From: CAZBXE01 sp964496125
GTDB taxonomy: Bacteria > Chlamydiota > Chlamydiia > Chlamydiales > CAZBXE01
Direction of reading: 5' to 3'
DNA: 64,000 nucleotides
Assembly (NCBI GenBank): GCA_964496125.1
Contig: CAZBXE010000007.1
Coordinates: forward strand, 1 to 64,000
The position numbers and the translations under genes were made by a program. Under the pieces are notes generated by a model. It was not told where the DNA came from. It was given only the letters and a program-made list of their open reading frames with translations, and searched no databases. Below are positions 18,087-26,256 of the stretch, one piece after another (position 1 is the first letter of the stretch; every line of letters starts with the position of its first letter).

Positions 18087-18112
18087 GAGAATCCTGCGTT
18101 TGCAAGATTCTC
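18087..18112 (-). terminator. hairpin downstream of the COX24-like gene
   Basis: GAGAATC and GATTCTC pair over seven bases, with a further three pairs (TGC/GCA) inside after one mismatch. On the minus strand it is followed by a weak T-rich run (TTTGTCT). It lies between the 29-residue gene and mnmG and probably acts as a terminator or attenuator. Confidence 0.45.
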
Positions 18113-18143
18113 TTTTCAAGAAATTTCTTATAGAAAGACTAGA

Positions 18144-18233
18144 CTAGCTTGGCTTATGTCTATCGCGTCGGCTTCGCTTCTTACGCTTGTGCTTTGCGAT
18201 TTTGTACTTTCGCTTTTTTTTAACTGATGACAT
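18144..18233 (-). CDS. AURKAIP1/COX24 (mS38-like) small ribosome-associated protein
   Basis: A 29-codon frame, start ATG complementary to 18231-18233 and stop TAG at 18144-18146, with GGAG seven bases upstream. The product begins MSSVKKKRKYKIAKHKRKKR and ends RSRRDRHKPS: more than half Lys/Arg/His. This is the pattern of the bacterial AURKAIP1/COX24-domain proteins (SVxKKRRxKMxKHKxRKxRRxxRH), relatives of the mitochondrial small-subunit protein mS38. Such short genes are usually missed by gene finders. I infer a structural rRNA-binding role on the 30S subunit. Confidence 0.82.
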   Translation of the reverse strand: MSSVKKKRKYKIAKHKRKKRSRRDRHKPS

Positions 18234-18311
18234 GTTTACTCCGCTCTTGGTAGGAATACATTCTAACGATTTATTCGATAAAAAGCAAATGCCCTGCGCA
18301 TATTATTCGCT

Positions 18312-18581
18312 TTACGGGGCTACTGCTGCCATTTCTTCAGGCTTAGACTCTTTTTTTTCTTTCTTTGCGACAGGAGTTGAGTCCGGCTGTGCATCTGGCT
18401 CGCGGTCACTGAGATTAATGTGGTAAGATTTTGTTTGAATGTTGTTGTTAGGTTGCGCTCTTGTTCCTTTGTGGACGATGGGGCTTGGCTTCCCGTAGTA
18501 GAGGAAAGGTCGGCCTCCACTGGCAGAAAGATCCATCTGTAGAGCAAACGATAGTAGCAGTGTCAACAGAGCTTTTTTCAT
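18312..18581 (-). CDS. small exported protein, hypothetical
   Basis: 89 residues. The N-terminus has a clean signal peptide (MKKALLTLLLSFALQMDLSA, cleavage about residue 20), and the mature part is a short Pro-, Lys- and Glu-rich chain with no cysteines. The gene lies eleven bases downstream of dnaB on the same strand. No family is recognised. Export to the periplasm is inferred from the signal peptide only. Confidence 0.6.
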   Translation of the reverse strand: MKKALLTLLLSFALQMDLSASGGRPFLYYGKPSPIVHKGTRAQPNNNIQTKSYHINLSDREPDAQPDSTPVAKKEKKESKPEEMAAVAP

Positions 18582-18592
18582 GTGTTTTTCCT

Positions 18593-20020
18593 TTAGTAAT
18601 AATTTTCTGTATCATCAGGGCCCGTGTTCTGGGGAAGAGAGGCGCAATTTGCGAATTGCACGATTTCATTTCTGTAGGTAAGGCGAAGGTTGTCGATGGG
18701 GCCGTGTCTGTTTTTTGCTACGATAAGCTCTGCAAGGCCAGGCTTGTCGTTTTGATCGTAGTAGTCTCTACGGAAAAGAAACATGACAATATCGCTATCC
18801 TGTTCAATCGAGCCGCTCTCCCTAAGGTCGCTCATCATGGGGCGGTGTCCGGTACGCTCTTCTACTTTTCTAGAAAGTTGGGACAGACAGAGTATGGGAA
18901 CATCAAGTTCTCTAGCTAGGTTTTTAAGGAGTCTTGAGATTTCTGAGATTTCAAGCTGCCTATTCTCTTGCGCTCTTGCCCCGGATCCAGAGAGAAGTTG
19001 CAGATAATCTATAACGATAAAACCGATGTTGTGCGATTCTTTCAGGCGCCTTGCTCTTGCCCTTAGATCATTGATTTTAAGTCCTGGTTGATCATCAATG
19101 ATCATAACCTTATCTTGGAGACGGTGTACAGCGTCTACAATTCTCTGGTACTCTTCTCCATTGAGGGCGCCTGTTTTGATTTTCTCTGATTCTACTTCAG
19201 ATTGGGAGCTGATCACGCGGTGTAAGAGCTGTTCTGCTGACATCTCTAAGGAAAAGACAAGTACGGGGACATTGCTTTTAAAACAAATGTTTTCTGCGAT
19301 GTTTAGGGCAAGAGCAGTTTTACCCATGGAGGGTCTTGCAGCGAGTATGATTAAGTTAGAGCGGTTAAAGCCGTTTAGGGTTTTGTCGATATCGTAAAAA
19401 TGGGTAGGAATCCCTGTAATTCCGGGGTCATTCGGCCCTTTTTGTTGGAATGTCTCTTGTCGCTCTTGTAGCTCTTGTAGGAAGGGCATTTGGGATTCAG
19501 TTTTAGCGCCTGAAAAAATTTCTTGTATGGTTGTGCCATACCTTTGCGTGGATGACTGTCCGATTTTGAAGAAGAGCTGCTGTGCTTCATCAAGAGCTTC
19601 GTGAACATTCGCAGGTTCTTCTAAGGCTTTCTTCTCCACTACCTGAGCCGCGTGGATCATATTCCGAAGGAGCGCTTTGCTTTGTATGATCTCGCAGTAC
19701 TCTTCGATGTAAGCTGAGGTGCCTGCATACTGAGCAAGAGTTGTGACGTAGCCCGCTCCTCCTACAGCATCGAGCTTTGAGAGGCGTTTTAATTCTTCGC
19801 AGACAAGGTGAACATCGGCTGGTTTGTCTTGTTTGTAGGCACTTTGAAGCACCTGGAAGATAATCTTGTGTTCGCCGTAGTAAAAGTCGAACTCTTGCAG
19901 GTTATTTGCTGCAATATTGAGACTGTTCATGCTTGTTAGCATGCTGCCTAGGACCATCATTTCCGACTCTTTCGAGCTCGGTGCTGAACGCAGCTTAATT
20001 TGATTGTCAGTTGCTGTCAT
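18593..20020 (-). CDS. dnaB: replicative DNA helicase DnaB
   Basis: Hexameric helicase of the replication fork. From ATG 20020 (GGAG just upstream) the protein is 475 residues; the TTG at 20029 is less likely. Seen are the N-terminal primase-interaction domain (EMMVLGSMLTSMNSLNIAA), Walker A ARPSMGKTALALNIA, Walker B VIDYLQLLSG, and MSDLRESGSIEQDSDIVMF near the end, all canonical. No intein is present. A tRNA-Ser gene lies immediately upstream. Confidence 0.96.
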   Translation of the reverse strand: MTATDNQIKLRSAPSSKESEMMVLGSMLTSMNSLNIAANNLQEFDFYYGEHKIIFQVLQSAYKQDKPADVHLVCEELKRLSKLDAVGGAGYVTTLAQYAGTSAYIEEYCEIIQSKALLRNMIHAAQVVEKKALEEPANVHEALDEAQQLFFKIGQSSTQRYGTTIQEIFSGAKTESQMPFLQELQERQETFQQKGPNDPGITGIPTHFYDIDKTLNGFNRSNLIILAARPSMGKTALALNIAENICFKSNVPVLVFSLEMSAEQLLHRVISSQSEVESEKIKTGALNGEEYQRIVDAVHRLQDKVMIIDDQPGLKINDLRARARRLKESHNIGFIVIDYLQLLSGSGARAQENRQLEISEISRLLKNLARELDVPILCLSQLSRKVEERTGHRPMMSDLRESGSIEQDSDIVMFLFRRDYYDQNDKPGLAELIVAKNRHGPIDNLRLTYRNEIVQFANCASLPQNTGPDDTENYY

Positions 20021-20039
20021 GCTCTCCAAACAAAGAATA

Positions 20040-20127
20040 CGGAAAGGGAGGGATTCGAACCCTCGGTACCCTTTAGGGGTACGCGTCCTTAGCAGGGACG
20101 TGCTTTCGGCCTCTCAGCCACCTTTCC
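20040..20127 (-). tRNA. tRNA-Ser (GCT anticodon)
   Basis: On the minus strand: acceptor stem GGAAAGG/CCTTTCC, anticodon stem CGTCC/GGACG enclosing loop CTGCTAA (anticodon GCT, reading AGC and AGT), a long variable arm (GTACCC/GGGTAC) typical of serine tRNA, T-arm GAGGGTTCGAATCCCTC, and discriminator G. CCA is not encoded. Confidence 0.95.
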
Positions 20128-20170
20128 ATACACCAAAAAACTCAAAGCTTTTTTGAGACTTGCGCCTATT

Positions 20171-21007
20171 CTACCAGGCAAAACGTTTTTTGTCTAACTT
20201 TGCGACGAGGGTGATCACATAAATTGACCCAGCGAGCAGGGCAATCGTGCCCCCAGCAGGCAGATCTAGTTGGAAAGAGAGAGCAATCCCCGAAATGCAG
20301 AAGAGAGAACTTAAAACAACCGCCATCAACATCATTTTTTTGATGCTCACTGTAAAGAGATTGGCAAGTGAGGCGGGCAAGGTAAGTATGGTTAACACAA
20401 GAAGAACCCCCACCACATGGATCAAAAGAACAATGGAGATCGCGGTAAGGACAAGGAGAAGGAGGTAGACAGCATGGACAGATACCCCTTGTAAATAGGC
20501 TTGTTTTTCATCGAAGCAGATCGCTATGAACCGGTTATGGAACAGAAAGACAACCAGTAGAACAAGGAGATCGAGTGAGAGTAGGGTGTAGAGGTCGCCC
20601 GAGGAGACCCAGAGGATATTTCCGAGTAGATAATTGGTTAACTCTACGTTGTATCCAGGGGTAAGAGAAATAAAAATGACCCCAAGTGCCATACCAAGAG
20701 ACCAGATGGCAGAAATTACGGAGTCTTCCCTCTGGTGATAATGGAGTTTAATCCAGCCGATGGCAAGAGCAGAGATGATTCCGCTGATGAGGGCTCCGTA
20801 AAGGGGAACTGCCCACTCGATTCCCTGCCCTCGTTGGAGCCAAAGGCAAAAGCCGATCCCAGCCAGCACGGAGTGGGAGATGCTGCCACAAATAAACACA
20901 ATTCTTTTAATCACCACATAAGATCCAATGATGCCACCAACAAAGGATGTGGCAAGCCCTACGAGTATGGCAGAGAGGATAAGGGGATTTGTAACAAGCT
21001 CGCTCAT
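20171..21007 (-). CDS. zinc/manganese ABC transporter permease
   Basis: 278 residues, very hydrophobic, with eight to nine predicted transmembrane helices and the ABC-3 permease pattern (FVGGIIGSYVVIKRIVFICGSISHSVLAGIG at the start, LIHVVGVLLVLTILTLPA later). It is the membrane channel for the binding protein and ATPase encoded just upstream; its ATG overlaps the ATPase stop by four bases. Zinc rather than manganese is suggested by the His-rich binding protein. Confidence 0.9.
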   Translation of the reverse strand: MSELVTNPLILSAILVGLATSFVGGIIGSYVVIKRIVFICGSISHSVLAGIGFCLWLQRGQGIEWAVPLYGALISGIISALAIGWIKLHYHQREDSVISAIWSLGMALGVIFISLTPGYNVELTNYLLGNILWVSSGDLYTLLSLDLLVLLVVFLFHNRFIAICFDEKQAYLQGVSVHAVYLLLLVLTAISIVLLIHVVGVLLVLTILTLPASLANLFTVSIKKMMLMAVVLSSLFCISGIALSFQLDLPAGGTIALLAGSIYVITLVAKLDKKRFAW

Positions 21008-21726
21008 GTGCCTTTACTGATCTGAAGTGGTTCATGGTAGACACCGAGCGCAAAATGCTCGCAAACTTGTTCTGGAAGAAGGGATAGAACCCCTTTTTGT
21101 AAACAGAGCACTCGCTCTACCTCTCCTATGACCGCGTTCAGGTCGTGTGTGATCATCATGATCGTCATTTTTCCCTTGAGGCCGTGGAGTAGGGCATAGA
21201 TTTCGGCAACTGCTTTCGTGTCTACGTTTGCAGTGGGCTCATCCAGAAGCAAAAGCCTTGGCATGGAGACAAGGGCTCTTGCGATGAGAGCTCTTTGCGC
21301 TTGTCCTCCCGAAAGGGTGCCAAAAGGGGCATCTTTTAGGGGGAGTAGGCCTACTCTATCGAGAGCAGCAAGTGCTCTTTTTTTGTCTTCAGGATGATAG
21401 GCACCCCACCAAGTAAGATGAGAAAGAAGACCTGTTAAGACAAGCTCGAGGACAGATATGGGAAAGAGACGATCGTAGCTTAGCGTCTGCGGAACATAGG
21501 CAAGCTCTCTTAGCGCGATGTCTGGACTTTGTTCGAATACTTTAAGCGTGCCTGAAGAGGGTTTTAAGAACCCCATGAGTAACTTGAATAGGGTTGTTTT
21601 CCCGCTTCCATTGGGCCCAATGATCCCTACGAATTCCCCCTCCTCTACGTTAAAGGTCACATTTTCAAGAACAGCGGGGCTGTTTGCATAAGAAAAAGAG
21701 ACCCCATCACATGCGACTGCTTTCAC
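21004..21726 (-). CDS. zinc/manganese ABC transporter ATP-binding protein
   Basis: 240 residues with Walker A GPNGSGKTTL, Q-loop VPQTL, signature LSGGQAQR, Walker B LLLLDEPTANVD and the switch His in MMITHDL. It energises the adjacent permease. One base separates it from the binding-protein gene, so the three form one operon. A similar three-gene zinc set is known in Chlamydia. Confidence 0.92.
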   Translation of the reverse strand: MKAVACDGVSFSYANSPAVLENVTFNVEEGEFVGIIGPNGSGKTTLFKLLMGFLKPSSGTLKVFEQSPDIALRELAYVPQTLSYDRLFPISVLELVLTGLLSHLTWWGAYHPEDKKRALAALDRVGLLPLKDAPFGTLSGGQAQRALIARALVSMPRLLLLDEPTANVDTKAVAEIYALLHGLKGKMTIMMITHDLNAVIGEVERVLCLQKGVLSLLPEQVCEHFALGVYHEPLQISKGT

Positions 21727-21727
21727 T

Positions 21728-22582
21728 TCAATCCTTTTGGGCGATTTGCTCGGCTATTTTTTGAAGGCTCTTAAAATAATCCTTTTCAAAGAGATCGATA
21801 ATGACAACTTTTGCACCGATCTGCTCGGCGATCGCGTGGGCAGCTTTTAGATTGTGTTGTTTTTGCACAAAGATCGTTTTAATCTCGTTTTCCTTCAATT
21901 TGGCAAGCAGTCCCATGACTTGTTTTGTAGAGGGCTCTTTTCCTTCAATTTCAATGGCTATCTGTTTGAGGTTGTAGTCTTTAGCAAAGTAGCCAAAGTC
22001 GGGGTGGGAAACGGCAATAGTGCGATTTTTTAGCCCCGCAAGAGTGCTTGTGATCTCTTGATCGAGCTTTGTGAGTTCATCGAGAACGATTTTTGTGTTT
22101 TTCGCATACACATCTTTGTGCTCTTTGAATCTAGTTATGAGAGTGTGGCTGATGGTCTCCACTTGGGTTTTCATAAGCCTTGGGCTAAGCCAAAAATGGA
22201 GATCTTCGCATTCATGCACATGACATCTATGCCCATCTTCCGCGGGGAGGAGGTCAATATTCTCTCGCAGATCTACAATGAGCATATCAGGAGTATGAAA
22301 TTTGAAAGATTTAAGCAGCTTTTGCTCAAAGCTCTCTCCCATGCGGAACCAGACTTTTCCTTTGATCGCCTCTAGCATTTGTTTGGGCGTTGGTTCATAA
22401 CTATGGGCGCTTACGCCTGGGGGTACGAGGGTAAGGGGTGCTAGGGTTTTTCCTCCAATCCTTTCTACAAAATATTCGTGTGGGGATAGGCTTACAAGAA
22501 CACGGGGTGTCTCCTGCTCACTTGCAGCAAGAGAGGAAAGAAAGACGGCACAAAGAACTACAAAAAATTTGAATTTAAACAT
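21728..22582 (-). CDS. znuA: ZnuA-like metal-binding lipoprotein/periplasmic protein
   Basis: 284 residues with a signal peptide (MFKFKFFVVLCAVFLSSLAA) and no lipobox Cys visible. The metal-site histidines are in SPHEYFVE, GVSAHSYEPTP, LHFWLSP and VSHPDFGYF, and a His/Cys/Glu-rich loop GHRCHVHECEDLH precedes the third, as in zinc-specific ZnuA. I infer periplasmic capture of Zn(II). First gene of the operon; I could not identify a Zur operator in the short upstream space. Confidence 0.9.
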   Translation of the reverse strand: MFKFKFFVVLCAVFLSSLAASEQETPRVLVSLSPHEYFVERIGGKTLAPLTLVPPGVSAHSYEPTPKQMLEAIKGKVWFRMGESFEQKLLKSFKFHTPDMLIVDLRENIDLLPAEDGHRCHVHECEDLHFWLSPRLMKTQVETISHTLITRFKEHKDVYAKNTKIVLDELTKLDQEITSTLAGLKNRTIAVSHPDFGYFAKDYNLKQIAIEIEGKEPSTKQVMGLLAKLKENEIKTIFVQKQHNLKAAHAIAEQIGAKVVIIDLFEKDYFKSLQKIAEQIAQKD

Positions 22583-22632
22583 TTTTTGGACCTATTTTCT
22601 CATGAGTGACTATTTCTAGTCTACGCTAATTG

Positions 22633-24159
22633 TTATGCAAGGCGTTCGATCCGTTCAATACCCTCTTTGTTGACAACGAGGCGCAATTTTTGGATCTTAA
22701 TCATTTTTTTCATGCCTTTTGTCATGAAGGTGTTCTTCATGATGATGTTGATGTGGTATACCTTGGGGCAGTCAATTTCTGTAAGAGTTGCTGTTGCCTG
22801 GTCAAGATAAAGATATTTTTGGATCGGATCGCTTGCCTTAAGAAGGAAGGGATTAATATTGAACCTGATAATGTCATTTAGATCGTGAAACCTTGCGCTT
22901 TCGAGCAGGGCTCTAGAATTGAGGATCACCTCTTTTTTGTAGTACATGACACTCTCTTGCCTACGTACTTTCTCGATGTCAGTGTGAAATTCTGTTTCTC
23001 TCATTTGCTTAATGGCTTGGGGTAGCGTTCTGGTTGTGGTAAAGGTGAAAAACTCTTTGAGTTTTCCGATCGTCTCTTTTTCGTCTGGGGTTTTGATTTT
23101 GGTTGTGTAGTCGGGAAACCATTTCGAGGCAAGGTCAGAGGAGATCGAGCGTATCCCTTCCTTTAGCCTATCTTTGACTATGTACAGCAGGACAGAAACG
23201 GTAATAAAGGCGGTAGAATCCAAGATGAAGTTGTAGCCACGCCAGGTTAAAAAACCAACATAGATAAACATGGTCACACCTGCCGCAATGGATGCCATGA
23301 ATTGATTGAAGTAGCGGGTTGCCTCTTTTCTTGAGATCGAGAGACGCAGCGATTCTAGCATGAACTTGTTGAGCAGCCCCGATCTGTAGAGAAATTCTTC
23401 TGTCTTTTTTTTGTCTTGGAAGTTCGTAGAGGATTTATAGCCTCTTTCTCGCCTTAACTCTTGCTCAAAGAAAATGCCTTGCATGACTTTTTGACAAACC
23501 GCGCCAAGCTCTGGTTGTTCTGATTCTTTTAGGGCTGAGAGCAATTTTGTGAGGTAGCCCTCGATATTGAGACCGCAGAATTCATCTAGATAATTATAGT
23601 AGGTATGAAGAAGACGATTTGTGCAAAGGGAGGTAAATTCTCTGCGGTACTCTAGCATGAATTTACGTAGCTGTTCTATGTCCTTGCAAAAATTTTGGAT
23701 TTTGATCGGTAGATCCTCAGTTTCACCTTCTTGCATATCTTGAATAAATCCATTCACTGTATCGCGGACTCGGCTTCGAACGATGTTCCCAAAAATTTTT
23801 AGCTCATCCTTGACTGCTGTTTTCTCCAGATCTCCCTCTTTCCTAAGCAGAGCGTTGAGAATGAAAAAGGGGGAGCTTTTGCAGTTTGGGTCGATGAGCT
23901 GTTTTAAGGAAAGTCCGGGCGTTTTGAAACGGATTAGGCTTGTAATGTCGTGATAAAATTCTTCTTTACTATAAGTGGTGGGGTTGATTTGAAGTGCCCC
24001 CGGAATAAAGAGGTAAAGCTCTAATACGTAGCGGTTTTGCTTAAGTTCTTGCAGAGGGGAATACTCGCTTTTTAGCTCAAATTGAAACTTGTCTCTCTGT
24101 TCGATTGCTCCTTCGGAGGGATCTTCGTAAAAGTAGGCCATATCCTCGCTATATCGCAT
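22633..24159 (-). CDS. hypothetical protein with two central membrane helices
   Basis: 508 residues. A long charged helical N-terminal part, two adjacent hydrophobic helices at about 305-325 and 330-350 (ASIAAGVTMFIYVGFLTW; STAFITVSVLLYIV) and a C-terminal domain of about 150 residues with no catalytic motif seen. No signal peptide. The start could also be ATG 24141 (MAYFYED). The hairpin of two membrane helices recalls chlamydial inclusion-membrane proteins, but the size and flanks do not prove that. The function is unknown. Confidence 0.7.
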   Translation of the reverse strand: MRYSEDMAYFYEDPSEGAIEQRDKFQFELKSEYSPLQELKQNRYVLELYLFIPGALQINPTTYSKEEFYHDITSLIRFKTPGLSLKQLIDPNCKSSPFFILNALLRKEGDLEKTAVKDELKIFGNIVRSRVRDTVNGFIQDMQEGETEDLPIKIQNFCKDIEQLRKFMLEYRREFTSLCTNRLLHTYYNYLDEFCGLNIEGYLTKLLSALKESEQPELGAVCQKVMQGIFFEQELRRERGYKSSTNFQDKKKTEEFLYRSGLLNKFMLESLRLSISRKEATRYFNQFMASIAAGVTMFIYVGFLTWRGYNFILDSTAFITVSVLLYIVKDRLKEGIRSISSDLASKWFPDYTTKIKTPDEKETIGKLKEFFTFTTTRTLPQAIKQMRETEFHTDIEKVRRQESVMYYKKEVILNSRALLESARFHDLNDIIRFNINPFLLKASDPIQKYLYLDQATATLTEIDCPKVYHINIIMKNTFMTKGMKKMIKIQKLRLVVNKEGIERIERLA

Positions 24160-24187
24160 CTTAGGTTTTGCGTGATATGCAATTTGT

Positions 24188-24216
24188 TTGAGTTTAAGTA
24201 GCCTCTCGTGTAAATT
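24188..24216 (+). promoter_or_regulatory. putative promoter of tRNA-Ser(GGA)
   Basis: TTGAGT and TAAATT separated by 17 bases, ending 23 bases before the mature tRNA start. Reasonable sigma-70 type match, moderate strength. Confidence 0.4.
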
Positions 24217-24238
24217 TGTATACCTTAAGCCTTTTCAA

Positions 24239-24328
24239 GGAAGAGTGTCCGAGCGGCTTAAGGAGCACGCTTGGAAAGCGTGTGTGCGAGAAATCGTACC
24301 GTGGGTTCGAATCCCACCTCTTCCGCCA
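24239..24328 (+). tRNA. tRNA-Ser (GGA anticodon)
   Basis: Acceptor stem GGAAGAG/CTCTTCC, anticodon stem CACGC/GCGTG with loop TTGGAAA (anticodon GGA, reading TCC and TCT), long variable arm, T-arm GTGGGTTCGAATCCCAC, discriminator G at 24325, and CCA encoded at 24326-24328. Its 3' side borders the accessory segment, a common integration place, although I found no direct repeat of the tRNA end further on. Confidence 0.95.
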
Positions 24329-24356
24329 TATTTTTGAGAAATAACTTTTCTCTTAT

Positions 24357-24383
24357 GTCATTCCGGCGAAGACAGGAATCCAC
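24357..24383 (+). repeat. ATTCC...GGAAT REP-like element
   Basis: A 27-base element beginning GTCATTCCGGCGAAGACAGG with imperfect dyad symmetry (ATTCC/GGAAT). Translated on the other strand it yields SCLRRND, a phrase familiar as a spurious peptide from dispersed REP-like elements in many proteobacterial genomes. From here to 24652 I see no gene, only this element and a 7-base inverted repeat ACATGCG/CGCATGT at 24503-24509 and 24529-24535. Confidence 0.45.
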
Positions 24384-24652
24384 AAAACCCCAGTATTTCT
24401 GGACTTGCCAGATTTTCGACTCAGCACTAGACCCGTACCTTACTTTCTCCAATTTCACCATTTACCCCCAAAATCTCCATTTTTAGCCTCTCCATCTCCG
24501 ATACATGCGAACACTCCGACCGAAGGTACGCATGTCATAAAAGCCTCTGTTTACCTGGGTTTCAGAGGATCGCCATTTTTCGATCCCTTACTTTTTAGAG
24601 AACGAAAACCGGAGAAGCAAGCTGGATTCGAAATTGGAGAATAACTTTAGTC

Positions 24653-24695
24653 TTGACTTATTTGGTAAACTCGTATACTGTATCCACAAATACGA
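24653..24695 (+). promoter_or_regulatory. putative promoter and operator of the SRPBCC-MarR-EVE unit
   Basis: TTGACT at 24653-24658 and TATACT at 24674-24679 with a 15-base spacer. An inverted repeat TCGTAT (24671-24676) / ATACGA (24690-24695) overlaps the -10 hexamer. As a MarR-family repressor lies in the unit, autoregulation through this dyad is a plausible inference. Confidence 0.4.
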
Positions 24696-24707
24696 TAAAG
24701 GTGCGGT

Positions 24708-25133
24708 ATGTGGACAAGAACTTATAGCAAAACATTCCAAGGTTTAAAGCGCGAAGATATTTGGCGAATCTGGACGGACATTAATAACTGGCCAACATGG
24801 CATGGGGATTTGGATTACTGCAAGCTTGAGAGTGACTTCAAAGTTGGCAATCACTTCTTCTTAAAACCCAAAGGCATCAAGCCGGTGAAAATTGTACTGA
24901 CAGAAATTAATGAAGGCTATTCATTCACTGATTGCACATCCTTCTTTGGCGCAAAAATGTATGACACTCACTCTATGAAAGAGACTGAAGAGGGCTTAAA
25001 ACTTACTAATACGCTTGTTGTAACCGGCCTATTGAAATGGCTCTGGATCAAGCTAGTGGCTCAAAATGTCGCTGATACCGTCCCAGAGGAAATGGAAAAC
25101 TTAGTAAAGCTTGCAAGAGGCATCAATGTCTAA
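24708..25133 (+). CDS. SRPBCC-family (START-like/polyketide cyclase) protein
   Basis: 141 residues with the SRPBCC pattern: an N-terminal helix and sheet (YSKTFQGLKREDIWRIWTDINNWPTW), a hydrophobic-pocket sheet and a long C-terminal helix. Members bind small hydrophobic ligands. AAGGTG upstream is the ribosome-binding site. Its stop overlaps the start of the MarR gene by eight bases, which points to a shared function, perhaps stress or ligand sensing. Codon use is more AT-rich than the flanking core genes. The ligand is unknown. Confidence 0.75.
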   Translation: MWTRTYSKTFQGLKREDIWRIWTDINNWPTWHGDLDYCKLESDFKVGNHFFLKPKGIKPVKIVLTEINEGYSFTDCTSFFGAKMYDTHSMKETEEGLKLTNTLVVTGLLKWLWIKLVAQNVADTVPEEMENLVKLARGINV

Positions 25134-25587
25134 CTTACCTTTTGGTTTTGATACACCTGAAGATAGCCCGGGATTTTTGCTTTGGCAAACAACGATGGTA
25201 TGGCAACGGCAGATTAAAAAAGCTCTTGAGCAATACAACGTTTCTCATGCGCAGTTTGTGATTATAGCGACCCTCATGTGGTTTGAGGCTCATGGATATG
25301 ATACGACTCAAATCCTTATCGTTAACTGGTCTAAGCTTGATAAGATGACTGTATCAAAATCTCTTAAAAAACTTGTTCAAATGGGTCTTGTAAATCGTAT
25401 AGAGCATGAGGTGGACACACGTGCAAAGAGCGTTTCGCTTACCGAAAAAGGTAAAGATATGGTGCGTACCTTAGTCCCCATTGTAGAAGGTATTGATAGT
25501 ACTTTTTTCAGCAAAGCCTCTGATCAGGAGCAAAAAAGCCTTGTGCAAATTTTGGCGAAATTAACTGCAGGTACCACAGATGAATAA
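25126..25587 (+). CDS. MarR-family transcriptional regulator
   Basis: From ATG 25126 the protein is 153 residues; a TTG at 25111 is possible but less likely. The winged helix-turn-helix is clear: YNVSHAQFVIIATLMW, SKLDKMTVSKSLKKLVQMGLVNR, the wing VDTRAKSVSLTEKGK, and C-terminal dimer helices. MarR proteins usually repress their own operon and respond to small aromatic ligands. The gene overlaps both neighbours. The EVE-domain gene that follows starts eight bases inside it. Confidence 0.85.
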   Translation: MSNLPFGFDTPEDSPGFLLWQTTMVWQRQIKKALEQYNVSHAQFVIIATLMWFEAHGYDTTQILIVNWSKLDKMTVSKSLKKLVQMGLVNRIEHEVDTRAKSVSLTEKGKDMVRTLVPIVEGIDSTFFSKASDQEQKSLVQILAKLTAGTTDE

Positions 25588-26050
25588 GACTGCAAAATTC
25601 TGGATAGGTGTTGCTTGCAAAGAACATGTGGAAAACGGTGTTAAGCTTGGTATTTGTCAGTTTTGTCACGGTAAATCTGCGCCTGCTAAGCGATTGTCAC
25701 GTGGTGATTTTGTAATTTATTATTCGTCTAAAATAACCATGGAAGGATCTGATCTCTGTCAAAAACTTACTGCAATTGGCAAGATCATTGATGATGCACC
25801 TTACCAAGTAGATATGGGAGATGGATTCAAACCATTCAGGCGTAATATCAATTATTTTGATGCCAAGCACATTGATATAAAACCGCTTGTGCCGTTGCTT
25901 CCCTTTATCAAAAACAAAAATTCGTGGGGCTACGTTTTCCGTTATGGCTTTTTAGAAATTGATCAAGAATCATTTGAGATGATTGCAGATAGCATGCTTG
26001 AGTTTAATCCATTATTAGAGGAGGTGCTCGACCATGCTAATAAAACCTGA
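25580..26050 (+). CDS. EVE domain-containing protein
   Basis: 156 residues with the EVE/PUA-like pattern: FWIGVACKEHVENGVKLGICQ, LSRGDFVIYYSSK, FTAIGKI-type strand, and GYVFRYGFLEI. EVE domains bind modified bases in DNA or RNA and often accompany defence or regulatory loci. Here it is the third gene of a SRPBCC-MarR unit. Its stop overlaps the start of a broken phosphotransferase by 17 bases. Confidence 0.72.
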   Translation: MNKTAKFWIGVACKEHVENGVKLGICQFCHGKSAPAKRLSRGDFVIYYSSKITMEGSDLCQKLTAIGKIIDDAPYQVDMGDGFKPFRRNINYFDAKHIDIKPLVPLLPFIKNKNSWGYVFRYGFLEIDQESFEMIADSMLEFNPLLEEVLDHANKT

Positions 26051-26222
26051 TCTTAACGACGAAGAAATCATTGTGTGTTTACGGGATGCATATGAACCTA
26101 TCCGGATATTCCACTTGGTTCTTTTTAAGTCTTTTTTTCTTATCCGTTTGTTCATTGGACAAGGTAACGTTTCTGCCTATTGGGGCTGATTTCAACACGG
26201 CTGTTTATTTAAATAGGTTCAT
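26034..26222 (+). pseudogene. remnant of an aminoglycoside/choline-type phosphotransferase
   Basis: ATG 26034 gives MLIKPDLNDEEIIVCLRDAY, the usual N-terminus of APH-family phosphotransferases (spectinomycin-phosphotransferase-like). The frame then enters unlike sequence and stops at 26187. In another frame, from 26164, the next family block VTFLPIGADFNTAVY appears and ends at once. So the gene has a foreign or scrambled insert of about 70 bases, a frame change and loss of all downstream domains, including the catalytic loop. It cannot be active. Confidence 0.65.
26092..26222. repeat. 10-base inverted repeat bracketing the phosphotransferase scar
   Basis: ATGAACCTAT at 26092-26101 and ATAGGTTCAT at 26213-26222 are perfect inverted copies. 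They enclose the disrupted part of the pseudogene and may be ends of a small element or an inversion scar. Confidence 0.5.
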
Positions 26223-26256
26223 TTAATGACATTATGATTCTCTGATTAATATCTTG

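Noticed and set aside
24258..24461. 67-codon minus-strand frame across tRNA-Ser(GGA)
   Set aside because: It reads through the tRNA and the REP-like element; EEVGFEPTVRF is the usual false peptide from serine tRNA.
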